6,514 bases of DNA from Anaerosacchariphilus hominis (GTDB lineage Bacteria; Bacillota; Clostridia; Lachnospirales; Lachnospiraceae), in contig NZ_JACOOR010000015.1 of assembly GCF_014290175.1 (NCBI RefSeq), positions 1-6,514 of the forward strand, read 5' to 3'. The notes beneath the pieces were generated by a model. That model saw only the letters and a list, made by a program, of their open reading frames with translations, searched no databases and was not told where the DNA came from. This document shows positions 1 through 5,822 of this stretch, one piece after another (the stretch's first letter is position 1; every line of letters begins with the position of its first letter). Position numbers and translations under genes: made by a program.

Positions 1-161
1 AGGCTCGGAATTGCACCTTGATTCTCAATGTTGGCAAGATACCGCCATTCAATCCCAACCATTTCCGCCAATGTTTTTCGTGCCAGACGCTTTGCCTCTC
101 GTGCGGCTTTGACATCTGCACCAAAGGTTTCAAAACCGGGACAATCTTCAACTTTCGCCAT
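1..161 (-). CDS. XRE/Cro-CI-type helix-turn-helix regulator, N-terminal part (runs off the left edge)
   Basis: The minus strand reads from an ATG at 161-159 to the window edge without a stop, giving 53 residues of a partial protein. It begins MAKVEDCPGFETFG. A helix-turn-helix of the XRE type spans about residues 13-50, with the typical turn LAEMVGIEWRYLANIEN followed by a small residue and Pro. An in-frame TGA lies 9 nt upstream of the ATG, so the start cannot be further out; the SD is weak (GGGTGA-like). Proteins of this kind are DNA-binding repressors or activators and are common in Tn1549/Tn916-like conjugative elements (recalled, not searched). It is divergent from the 306 operon and shares its 145-bp control region, so it may regulate that operon or itself. 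The C-terminus and target are not visible. Confidence 0.8.
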   Translation of the reverse strand, partial: MAKVEDCPGFETFGADVKAAREAKRLARKTLAEMVGIEWRYLANIENQGAIPS

Positions 162-183
162 ATAGCATCACCCAGTTACATTG

Positions 184-247
184 TATAATTCATACTTTGC
201 CCGTGGAATGTTGCTATATGCAGTTTAGTTGAAGTTTATAATTCATA
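184..247. repeat. Pair of 11-bp direct repeats TATAATTCATA (184-194 and 237-247)
   Basis: Two identical 11-bp sequences lie 53 bp apart, start to start, about five helical turns. The second ends 9 bp before the -35 box of the rightward promoter; the first lies next to the leader of the minus-strand regulator. The placement suits operators for the divergent XRE regulator or the small HTH protein, but AT-rich chance repeats cannot be excluded. Confidence 0.45.
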
Positions 248-256
248 TTCCATTTC

Positions 257-285
257 TTGCATTGTTCGAGAAAGAGAACTATAAT
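257..285 (+). promoter_or_regulatory. Sigma-A-type promoter of the HTH/two-component operon
   Basis: A TTGCAT -35 box (257-262) is followed by a 17-bp spacer and a perfect TATAAT -10 box (280-285). Transcription would start near 292, leaving a leader of only about 14 nt that contains the SD GGAGG (295-299), 6 nt before the ATG at 306. The good match and ideal spacing suggest substantial basal expression of the two-component genes. Confidence 0.85.
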
Positions 286-305
286 GTATTCTGTGGAGGT
301 GCGAA

Positions 306-494
306 ATGGACTATATGACATTGAAAGAGGCCGCCGAAAAGTGGGGCGTGACACCTCGTAGGGTAAATTATTATTGTGCCGGAGAGCGTATCCCCGGCGC
401 TATGAAAATGGCTGGTGTTTGGCTGATCCCCAAGAACGCAGAAAAGCCGATTGATGGAAGAACAAAACAAGGGAGGTTGCTGAAACATGAATAG
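306..494 (+). CDS. Small helix-turn-helix DNA-binding protein (MerR/excisionase-like fold)
   Basis: This is a 62-residue protein. Residues 5-25 (TLKEAAEKWGVTPRRVNYYC) form the helix-turn-helix. The GERIPGA stretch and the W-L-I-P-K segment (about 27-43) are typical of the HTH_17/MerR-like single-domain proteins used as excisionases or small regulators. The start has the SD GGAGG at 295-299, 6 nt upstream. It is the first gene after the promoter at 257-285 and overlaps the response-regulator gene by 8 nt, so the two are probably translationally coupled. That position makes a regulator of the resistance module more likely than a phage-type excisionase, because no integrase is adjacent. The function is inferred from fold and context only. 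Confidence 0.8.
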   Translation: MDYMTLKEAAEKWGVTPRRVNYYCAGERIPGAMKMAGVWLIPKNAEKPIDGRTKQGRLLKHE

Positions 495-1188
495 CGTTTT
501 GATTATAGACGATGACAAGGAACTTTGTGCCTTGATGAAAAAATGTGTGGAACAAGAAAATTTATCTGCGGTAGTAGCACATGGCGGCTTAGAGGGTCTG
601 AGGCTACTGGAAAAAAACAAGGATACCTGTTCACTAATTATTCTGGATGTGATGATGCCAGATATGAACGGGTTTCAAGTATTGCAGAAAATCCGAGAGA
701 AAAACAATGTGCCGGTGCTGATGCTGACCGCCAAAAGCGACGAAGAAGATAAGGTTTCTGGTCTGCGGCTGGGGGCGGACGATTATCTGACAAAGCCGTT
801 TGGAATTAACGAACTGATGGCTCGTGTCAATTCTCTAATCCGGCGCTATACCACCTTAAACCCTGTGACTGGAAACGAAGCCGCCACCATGCTTCTGAAA
901 GATATGGTAATTGATAAAATCAACCGAACCGTAACGGTTCAGAATCTCTCGGTAGACTTGACCGGCAAGGAGTTTGACTTGCTTCTATTTCTGGCGTCCA
1001 ACAAAGGACGGGTCTTTACTAAAAAGCAACTTTATATGCAGGTGTGGACAGAAGAATATGATTTTGACGACAATAACCTCATGGCATTTATCAGTAAACT
1101 GCGAAAAAAAATCGAGCCAAATCCAGAACAACCTTTTTATATTCAGACTGTCCGCGGTGTAGGGTATCGCTTTAACAAGGAGGCATGA
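487..1188 (+). CDS. OmpR/PhoB-family two-component response regulator
   Basis: This cytoplasmic transcription factor has 233 residues, normal for the family. The receiver domain spans about 1-120: acidic pocket D8-D9-D10, phosphoacceptor D54 in LIILDVMMPDMNG, switch T81, and K103 in the TKPF motif. A winged-helix DNA-binding domain follows at about 135-231, with the classic LTGKEFDLLLFL start, the recognition-helix segment NNLMAFISKLRKKIE, and the VRGVGYRF wing near the C-terminus. All key residues are present. The SD GGGAGG (471-476) lies 10 nt before the ATG inside the preceding gene, and the two genes overlap by 8 nt. The kinase gene follows directly. The regulator is expected to bind tandem repeats with 11-bp spacing; such a repeat occurs at 2149-2168 before the transporter operon. 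It is most like regulators of peptide-resistance loci (NisR/CprR type), but the exact subfamily is not proven here. Confidence 0.95.
   Translation: MNSVLIIDDDKELCALMKKCVEQENLSAVVAHGGLEGLRLLEKNKDTCSLIILDVMMPDMNGFQVLQKIREKNNVPVLMLTAKSDEEDKVSGLRLGADDYLTKPFGINELMARVNSLIRRYTTLNPVTGNEAATMLLKDMVIDKINRTVTVQNLSVDLTGKEFDLLLFLASNKGRVFTKKQLYMQVWTEEYDFDDNNLMAFISKLRKKIEPNPEQPFYIQTVRGVGYRFNKEA
1177..1183 (+). promoter_or_regulatory. Ribosome binding site that decides the kinase start
   Basis: AAGGAGG sits only 1 nt before the ATG at 1185, which overlaps the regulator's stop codon, but 7 nt before the in-frame ATG at 1191. The spacing strongly favours 1191 as the translation start of the kinase. Confidence 0.8.
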
Positions 1189-1190
1189 GC

Positions 1191-2114
1191 ATGGAGATTA
1201 ACCTTTATCTATTGTTGTCTTTATTGATTGCCTTGCTGGTAATCAGCTATCTTCTGGGAAAACTTCACCGTGTCCGTGGTCAGCTTTTTCTTATTAGGGA
1301 TGCCCTAAACGATATAAAAGCCGGGAATTTGAATCGCCGTGTATTGACACGGGAAAGCGACCTGACAAAACAAATCTGTTATGATATTAACGAGATTGCC
1401 ATGAGCAGCCAATCTCGGCTTATACAGCAAAAGCAATCCGAACAGGCTTATAAACGGCTTATGACAAGCCTTTCCCATGATGTAAAAACCCCTCTTGCTT
1501 CTCTGGTTGGATATTTGGAGGCTGTGGAAAGCAAGATGGTAACAGGAGCTGAGCAGGAAGAATACATTCGGGTGGCTATGGAAAAAGCCCACCACCTGAA
1601 AGATTTTGTGACCGCCCTGTTTGAATGGGTGAAGCTGGATGCCGGGGAACAGATTTTTCATTTTGAGGTCTGCGACCTGAATGAGCTTTCCCGTGACATC
1701 ATGGCTGATTGGGTGCCGCTGCTGGAAAACCACGATCTTAGCTATGAAATTGAGATACCCGAAACAGAATACATGACACGGGTTGACTCTACCGCCTACA
1801 CTCGTATTCTCAATAATTTACTGCAAAATATCCTGACGCACAGTGCTGCAAGCAAAGTTTTCCTGACCGTGACTGAAACGGAGCAGCAGGCAAAAATCGT
1901 TGTTGCTGATAACGGCAATGGGATTGCCGCCTCTGATCTCCCGCATATCTTTGAACGGATGTATCAATGTGATCACTCCCGTTCTGCCAAAGGGAACGGG
2001 CTGGGCCTTTCGATTGCCAAAGAGTTAGTCAGTATTCATAAAGGAACGATTACAGCCGCCAGTGTTCCCGGAAACGGAACAACCTTTATCATCATACTTC
2101 CGAAAGCTCTGTGA
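1191..2114 (+). CDS. Membrane sensor histidine kinase with one transmembrane segment and no extracellular sensor domain
   Basis: This kinase has 307 residues from the SD-supported ATG. A single hydrophobic segment (about 5-22) anchors it, followed by a basic stretch and a coiled-coil-like linker (about 30-88). The H-box SLSHDVKTPLASL carries phospho-accepting H96. The catalytic domain shows an N-box (N208-N213 in NNLLQNILTHS), a G1 box DNGNGI (240-245), an F-box region around 254-258 and a G2 box GNGLGLSI (268-275). With no loop outside the membrane, it must sense within or at the membrane or through a partner, as proposed for kinases of lantibiotic and cationic-peptide resistance systems (BceS- and CprK-like behaviour, by analogy). 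It presumably phosphorylates the regulator encoded just upstream. The last codons and the stop form the left arm and loop of a transcription terminator. Confidence 0.93.
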   Translation: MEINLYLLLSLLIALLVISYLLGKLHRVRGQLFLIRDALNDIKAGNLNRRVLTRESDLTKQICYDINEIAMSSQSRLIQQKQSEQAYKRLMTSLSHDVKTPLASLVGYLEAVESKMVTGAEQEEYIRVAMEKAHHLKDFVTALFEWVKLDAGEQIFHFEVCDLNELSRDIMADWVPLLENHDLSYEIEIPETEYMTRVDSTAYTRILNNLLQNILTHSAASKVFLTVTETEQQAKIVVADNGNGIAASDLPHIFERMYQCDHSRSAKGNGLGLSIAKELVSIHKGTITAASVPGNGTTFIIILPKAL

Positions 2115-2132
2115 TCCCACAGAGCTTTTTTT
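2103..2132 (+). terminator. Intrinsic terminator closing the two-component operon
   Basis: AAAGCTCTGTG (2103-2113) pairs perfectly with CACAGAGCTTT (2118-2128) around a 4-nt loop ATCC. A run of seven T (2126-2132) follows the core 9-bp stem. The kinase stop TGA (2112-2114) lies in the stem and loop, so translation runs into the hairpin. It separates the sensing operon from the transporter operon. Confidence 0.9.
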
Positions 2133-2148
2133 GAAAAAATTTTATCTC

Positions 2149-2168
2149 GGCAAGGTTATGGCAAGGTT
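2149..2168 (+). promoter_or_regulatory. Candidate response-regulator binding site: 9-bp tandem repeat at 11-bp spacing
   Basis: GGCAAGGTT occurs at 2149-2157 and exactly again at 2160-2168, so the period is 11 bp. OmpR-family regulators bind as head-to-tail dimers to direct repeats with 10-11 bp spacing. The repeat covers the place where a -35 box should be (about 2153-2158 for a 17-bp spacer) and ends 7 bp before the -10 box at 2176, as in activated promoters. The neighbouring regulator is the obvious ligand, by inference. Confidence 0.7.
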
Positions 2169-2175
2169 TGCGTTT

Positions 2176-2181
2176 TATAGT
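2176..2181 (+). promoter_or_regulatory. -10 box of the transporter operon promoter
   Basis: TATAGT matches the -10 consensus at 5 of 6 positions and has no recognisable -35 partner; the GGCAAGGTT repeat occupies that position. Transcription would start near 2188, before the SD AGGAG (2194-2198). This fits an activator-dependent promoter and also rules out translation starts upstream of about 2188. Confidence 0.6.
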
Positions 2182-2206
2182 TGGAACCATGAAAGGAGAA
2201 AACCGT

Positions 2207-2974
2207 ATGACGATTATTACAACTGAAATCCAGAAATGGAAACGGAATAAAATTGTCTGGTGTATTTTGGCTCTGACACTTCTGCTTGGAGCGTTTGCAA
2301 TTGAGAGGGCTTGCAGCATTTCAAGGAGCAGTCCCTTTATGGATAGTTTTGGCGACCTTTACACACTGGCCTTTAAGAATCTGTCCAGCCTGTTTCTGCC
2401 GATTGTGCTGGGAATGTTTGCAACGACACTGTTTTTCGATGAACACAAAAATGACACGATGAAACAACTGCTTATCATCCCTATTACAAAAGCACAGCTA
2501 TACTTTTCAAAAGTCGCTGTGGTTATTCTGATGTCCGTAGGACTGTGCCTGATTACTTTTCTTTTGTGTGTTGTCGGTGGGCTGATTGCCGGAGGCTTTC
2601 CCGATCTGAACGCCCAAACACTGATGGACGCTGGTCTTTTGTATCTGGCAGGTGGTATTCTGATTCCCATAGCCATGCTTCCGATTGTGTTTCTTTCCGC
2701 GCTGTCAAAGGGATATATCTTGCCCATTGGCGCAACGCTGCTTTATCTGATTCCCGTAGTCATTGCCCCGGCTTATCTTACGGGAATACACCCGCTGGCA
2801 AGCGTGATGGGGATTTATCCCCATATTTCCGAAGCGGCCGCAGCTATGGTAGAAAGCCTGATGCAAGGCGTTTTATTCAATACTTCGCCGCTTGTTTGTG
2901 TCGGTTCGCTGCTCTTGATCGGTGCTACATTTGCCGCCGCATCCGTAGTGGCTCTAAAAAAGCAATCTTACTGA
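2207..2974 (+). CDS. ABC-2 type permease subunit 1 (lantibiotic-immunity/CprB-like)
   Basis: This integral membrane protein has 255 residues and about six hydrophobic segments (roughly 16-33, 58-77, 100-123, 144-164, 169-190, 227-249). The N-terminus carries the TEIQKWKRNK amphipathic stretch usual before TM1 in this family. Landmarks shared with the two later permeases are LP at 64-65, a Pro (P92) after a K-Q-L segment, and KGY at 168-170. The start is the ATG at 2207, 8 nt after AGGAG; in-frame TTG at 2168 and ATG at 2189 lie in or at the promoter. It is the first gene of the transporter operon and is followed after 12 nt by the lipoprotein. It probably pairs with the ATPase at 3430 to move a peptide out of the membrane, by analogy with LanE/LanG. 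The substrate is unknown. Confidence 0.85.
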   Translation: MTIITTEIQKWKRNKIVWCILALTLLLGAFAIERACSISRSSPFMDSFGDLYTLAFKNLSSLFLPIVLGMFATTLFFDEHKNDTMKQLLIIPITKAQLYFSKVAVVILMSVGLCLITFLLCVVGGLIAGGFPDLNAQTLMDAGLLYLAGGILIPIAMLPIVFLSALSKGYILPIGATLLYLIPVVIAPAYLTGIHPLASVMGIYPHISEAAAAMVESLMQGVLFNTSPLVCVGSLLLIGATFAAASVVALKKQSY

Positions 2975-2986
2975 AAGGAAAGACCT

Positions 2987-3412
2987 ATGAAACGATTGAG
3001 TTGTTTATTACTCGGTATTCTGCTTGTTTTTTCTCTTTGTGCCTGCCAGCAGGCCGCTCCATCTTCCGGCGAGGCTCCCGACCAACAGGCCATTACGGAA
3101 GAAGCAACCGAATACTTTAACCAAATGATGGATGGAGATTTTGAAACTTTCTTCAATGCGTTGCCGCAGGGCGTACAGGACAATATTTCTGCGGAAACGA
3201 TACAGGAAACATGGGAAGAAGAAGTCGATAAGCTGGGCGGGCTGCCGAAGAACACTTCCCCGGATGTGTCCTGCTATGTGCCGGAACACTCTGACCAAAT
3301 CCGTGTTGAATTTGTCATTCCTTGTGACAAAGGCAATTTCAAAGTATTCATCAACTATTTCCCGGATGGCAGCCTTTACAACTATGTTATCTGGAAGAAC
3401 GAAACAAAATGA
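2987..3412 (+). CDS. DUF3887-like lipoprotein, candidate immunity/substrate-interception protein
   Basis: This protein has 141 residues. A basic start (MKR), a hydrophobic core (about 7-17) and a lipobox L-C-A-C place the lipidated cysteine at C20; the mature protein would be anchored on the outer face of the membrane. The mature part begins with a Gln/Ala/Ser-rich linker (21-34). A small domain follows (about 36-138) whose pattern (EYFNQMMDGDFETFF, a W-E-E segment, a mid GGL, and alternating strands ending in PDGSLYNYVIW) resembles DUF3887. The SD AGGA is 7 nt upstream. It lies between permease 1 and the ATPase, and its stop is 17 nt before the ATPase start. That position parallels lantibiotic immunity lipoproteins (NisI, SpaI), which bind the peptide outside the cell. 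I see no sequence similarity to those proteins; the analogy is contextual. Confidence 0.8.
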   Translation: MKRLSCLLLGILLVFSLCACQQAAPSSGEAPDQQAITEEATEYFNQMMDGDFETFFNALPQGVQDNISAETIQETWEEEVDKLGGLPKNTSPDVSCYVPEHSDQIRVEFVIPCDKGNFKVFINYFPDGSLYNYVIWKNETK

Positions 3413-3429
3413 GAAAGCGAGGTATTTTT

Positions 3430-4353
3430 ATGAGTGATCTTGTGATTGAAACCAAAAAGCTGACAAAGATTTACGGGGAACAAACTGCCGTTAATTCTGT
3501 GAATCTTCATGTGAAACCGGGTCGGATTTATGGACTTTTAGGACGCAACGGAGCCGGTAAAACCACAATTATGAAAATGATTTTGGGCCTTACACCAATC
3601 ACTTCCGGCGAAGTGGATGTGTTCGGACAGAACATCAAAGGCCATGAGAAACGCATTTATCCCCGTATTGGGGCCATCATCGAAACTCCCGGTTTTTATC
3701 CGAATCTGACCGGCACAGAAAACCTTGAAATTTTTGCGAAGTTGCGAGGGACACCCCAGCCCAATGCCGTCAAGAACGCGCTGGAAGTTGTGGGATTGCC
3801 CTACAAGGACAAAAAGCTGTTCAGTAAGTATTCCCTCGGCATGAAGCAACGTCTCGGTATTGCCAACGCTATTCTGCATGACCCGGAGCTTTTGATTTTG
3901 GACGAGCCGACCAATGGACTTGACCCTATCGGTATAGCCGAAGTGAGGAACTTTATTAAGAATTTAAGTGTGGAGCGTGGCAAAACCATCCTAATTTCCA
4001 GCCATATACTTTCCGAAATTTCACTGTTGGCAGATGATATAGGCATTATCGACCACGGGGTTCTGCTGGAAGAAAGCAGCATGGATGAATTAGAAAAGAA
4101 AAATCGGAAATACATCCAGCTTCAAGTGTCGGATATTCCAAAAGCCTCTTTAATTTTGGAAAGGCAATTCCATGTGACCGATTATGCAGTGCAGGACGAA
4201 CACAACCTGCGGCTTTATGACACCGCACTGGATATGGCGGCAATCAACAAGGCTCTTGTGGTGCAGGATGTAGCTGTTATCAGCTCCCAAATCTGCAATG
4301 ATACCCTTGAGGATTATTTCAAACAGATCACAGGGGGAGCGGGAATTGCTTAA
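3430..4353 (+). CDS. ABC transporter ATP-binding protein (LanF/BcrA-type, with an E-loop)
   Basis: This 307-residue cytoplasmic ATPase powers the adjacent permeases. Motifs in order: Walker A GRNGAGKT (38-45), then IIETPGFYPNLTGTENL with Glu85 where most ABC ATPases have the Q-loop Gln, the signature YSLGMKQRLGIA (134-145), Walker B LLILDEP (154-160) and switch His192 in SSHILSEI. A C-terminal extension of about 90 residues follows, as in BcrA/LanF proteins. The Glu substitution and the following Y-P-N-L-T-G-T-E-N-L are characteristic of lantibiotic-immunity and bacitracin-type exporters. The start at 3430 is preceded by GAGG (3419-3422) at 7 nt; the in-frame ATG at 3409 overlaps the lipoprotein stop but has no well-placed SD. 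This is the only ATPase among three permeases. It overlaps the next gene by 8 nt. Confidence 0.93.
   Translation: MSDLVIETKKLTKIYGEQTAVNSVNLHVKPGRIYGLLGRNGAGKTTIMKMILGLTPITSGEVDVFGQNIKGHEKRIYPRIGAIIETPGFYPNLTGTENLEIFAKLRGTPQPNAVKNALEVVGLPYKDKKLFSKYSLGMKQRLGIANAILHDPELLILDEPTNGLDPIGIAEVRNFIKNLSVERGKTILISSHILSEISLLADDIGIIDHGVLLEESSMDELEKKNRKYIQLQVSDIPKASLILERQFHVTDYAVQDEHNLRLYDTALDMAAINKALVVQDVAVISSQICNDTLEDYFKQITGGAGIA
4332..4339 (+). promoter_or_regulatory. Ribosome binding site supporting a TTG start for permease 2
   Basis: AGGGGGAG lies 6 nt upstream of a TTG at 4346. The only in-frame ATG upstream (4298) is deep inside the ATPase gene with no SD, and using it would add a polar 16-residue tail not seen on the sister permeases. 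Confidence 0.7.
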
Positions 4354-5077
4354 ACTGATACAAGTTGAATTTCTAAAACTGCGCCGGAGAAAGTTTATCT
4401 GGCTCATGCTGCTGGCGGCGCTCTTTATGCCACTGGCTGCCGTATTTTACTTTTCAAGTGTCAAAGGAACCGGCGTGGACCCCATTATGTTTTACAAATG
4501 GACAGCGTTCAGCTATACCCCGTGGATCATCCTACCGGTAGTGCTGGGGATGTTGTGTACCATGCTGATGTATAACGAAAACCAGTATGATATGCTCAAA
4601 CAGCTTTGGATTGTACCGGTCAATAAAATGGCATACTTTTTCAGCAAGTTTGCTGTGGTGCTGGTGTATTCCATTTGCTTTATGCTAGTCACCGCAACGG
4701 CGTCCATTCTGACCGGCGTACTATCCGGTTATATTCCCTTTGACAGTGAAAGTGTCCTTTATCTTTTGCGGAAGTGTATGGAAATTTCTCTGTTGACCGC
4801 CTTTGCGGTGTTACCAGTACTGGCGGTTGCCGCAGCGCAAAAGGGCTATATTCTCCCTGTTTGCCTGACGCTGATTTATACATTCCTCGGCTTTATCCTC
4901 TTGATGGTGAATATGTACCTACATCCGCTGTCCAGTATGACCGCTATTGTTATGTATGATATTCCGGGTGTTGTATTCGATCAGCCATTAAATATTCCAG
5001 CCGCATTTCTGTGCATTGGTGTATGGGCTGCTGCTTCGGCTGTATTGGCGAATGTGGCATTGGTTCGGAGAAAGTGA
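4346..5077 (+). CDS. ABC-2 type permease subunit 2 (lantibiotic-immunity/CprB-like)
   Basis: This protein has 243 residues if translation begins at TTG 4346, giving the family-typical N-terminus (M)LKLIQVEFLKLRRRKF before TM1. About six hydrophobic segments are visible (roughly 17-36, 59-76, 99-124, 147-163, 168-189, 217-239). It is a clear paralogue of permease 1: LP at 63-64 followed by VVLGM, a K-Q-L segment and P91, an FSKFAVV segment at about 99-105, KGYILP at 166-171 and a HPL motif near 193. It is coupled to the ATPase gene by an 8-nt overlap, so it is the most likely direct ATPase partner in the membrane complex. The role is inferred as half of the export or expulsion channel for an antimicrobial peptide; the substrate cannot be read from the sequence. 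Confidence 0.87.
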   Translation: MLKLIQVEFLKLRRRKFIWLMLLAALFMPLAAVFYFSSVKGTGVDPIMFYKWTAFSYTPWIILPVVLGMLCTMLMYNENQYDMLKQLWIVPVNKMAYFFSKFAVVLVYSICFMLVTATASILTGVLSGYIPFDSESVLYLLRKCMEISLLTAFAVLPVLAVAAAQKGYILPVCLTLIYTFLGFILLMVNMYLHPLSSMTAIVMYDIPGVVFDQPLNIPAAFLCIGVWAAASAVLANVALVRRK

Positions 5078-5087
5078 GGTGCAAAAA

Positions 5088-5822
5088 ATGATGAAAGATT
5101 TGCTTTGGGCGGAGAGCCAGAAACTCCACCGTTCCAAAATACTCTGGATTGCTGGGTTTGCAACAGTCATGGTAGGGTTAATCGTCTTTGCACAGGGACA
5201 GTTTACATTCTATGACCGCCGATATATTGACGGGGCTGGATGGTTTATGACAGCGGCCCAATCCCTTGCTACCTTTTATGTTCTGCCTGCTGTAATTTCC
5301 CTATTGGGAAGTTATATGATTTGCCGGGAGGAACAGGAGGATACCTTAAAATCTCTGCGGCTCATTCCCGTAGATGAAGTGAAACTGACACTTGCCAAAA
5401 TGATACTTGCCTTTGTGTTCAGCGTTCTGATTTACCTTTTACTTTTTGCAATTACCTTTCTTGTCGAGGCAGTTTTGCATTTAGAAGCACTTTCCGTTGG
5501 CCTTGTGTTAGAAAATCTGAAAATATATTTTCTGGATGGGGTAGGCGTATTCTTTGCAATTTCGCCTATTATCGCTCTGGTAGCGCGGATGAAAAAGGGG
5601 TATTGGCTGGCTCTGGTATTTGCAGAAATTTATTCGTTTGCTGGATTATTTGCGAGTATGTCCCAGCAGTTAAAGACGGTATATCCCATGACAGCCGTTT
5701 TCAATATCTCTGGTTATTATAATGCAAATATGTTTCAGGTTTTAATCGGCGTTGTAATTCTGATGGTTTGTGTGATTTTGTCATTGTTAATTTTGAAAGG
5801 ATGGAACCGCAAGACTAAATAA
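5088..5822 (+). CDS. ABC-2 type permease subunit 3 (LanG/CprC-like, divergent paralogue)
   Basis: This is a 244-residue membrane protein with about six hydrophobic segments (roughly 18-37, 58-79, 103-130, 151-167, 171-191, 216-236). It starts with the same basic amphipathic lead (WAESQKLHRSK) as its neighbours. It keeps the family landmarks LP (66-67), D-T-L-K with P94 after it, and KGY (170-172), but is otherwise the most divergent of the three. The SD GAGG (5076-5079) overlaps the end of permease 2 and lies 8 nt before the ATG at 5088; the adjacent ATG at 5091 is a possible alternative. It is the last gene of the operon. With permease 2 it probably forms a LanE/LanG-like pair. Why a third permease exists upstream is not explained by the sequence. 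Confidence 0.85.
   Translation: MMKDLLWAESQKLHRSKILWIAGFATVMVGLIVFAQGQFTFYDRRYIDGAGWFMTAAQSLATFYVLPAVISLLGSYMICREEQEDTLKSLRLIPVDEVKLTLAKMILAFVFSVLIYLLLFAITFLVEAVLHLEALSVGLVLENLKIYFLDGVGVFFAISPIIALVARMKKGYWLALVFAEIYSFAGLFASMSQQLKTVYPMTAVFNISGYYNANMFQVLIGVVILMVCVILSLLILKGWNRKTK

Larger units (their letters stand above)
162..305. promoter_or_regulatory. Divergent intergenic control region
   Basis: This AT-rich gap separates the minus-strand XRE gene from the plus-strand HTH/two-component operon. It holds the rightward promoter (257-285), an 11-bp direct repeat TATAATTCATA at 184-194 and 237-247, and a short AGTTTA repeat at 222-227 and 233-238. No convincing minus-strand promoter is visible: a TACAAT -10 candidate lies near 178-190, but nothing resembling a -35 sits 16-18 bp from it. 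Confidence 0.7.

Noticed and set aside
1185..1190. ATG at 1185 as the kinase start (overlapping the regulator's stop)
   Set aside because: The AAGGAGG at 1177-1183 would be only 1 nt away; the ATG at 1191 has normal 7-nt spacing.
1305..1733. 142-codon minus-strand ORF
   Set aside because: It is antisense to the core of the histidine kinase and shows no domain of its own.
2131..2159. Constitutive promoter using TTGAAA at 2131-2136
   Set aside because: No acceptable -10 hexamer occurs at 16-18 bp spacing, and TTGAAA is partly the terminator's T-tract.
2545..3120. 191-codon plus-strand ORF
   Set aside because: It is a different frame of permease 1 running into the lipoprotein; composition is implausible (Arg/Ser/Cys-rich) and both overlapped genes have clear family motifs.
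3409..3429. ATG at 3409 as the ATPase start
   Set aside because: It has no well-placed SD, whereas 3430 has GAGG at 7 nt and gives the usual short N-terminus before the first strand.
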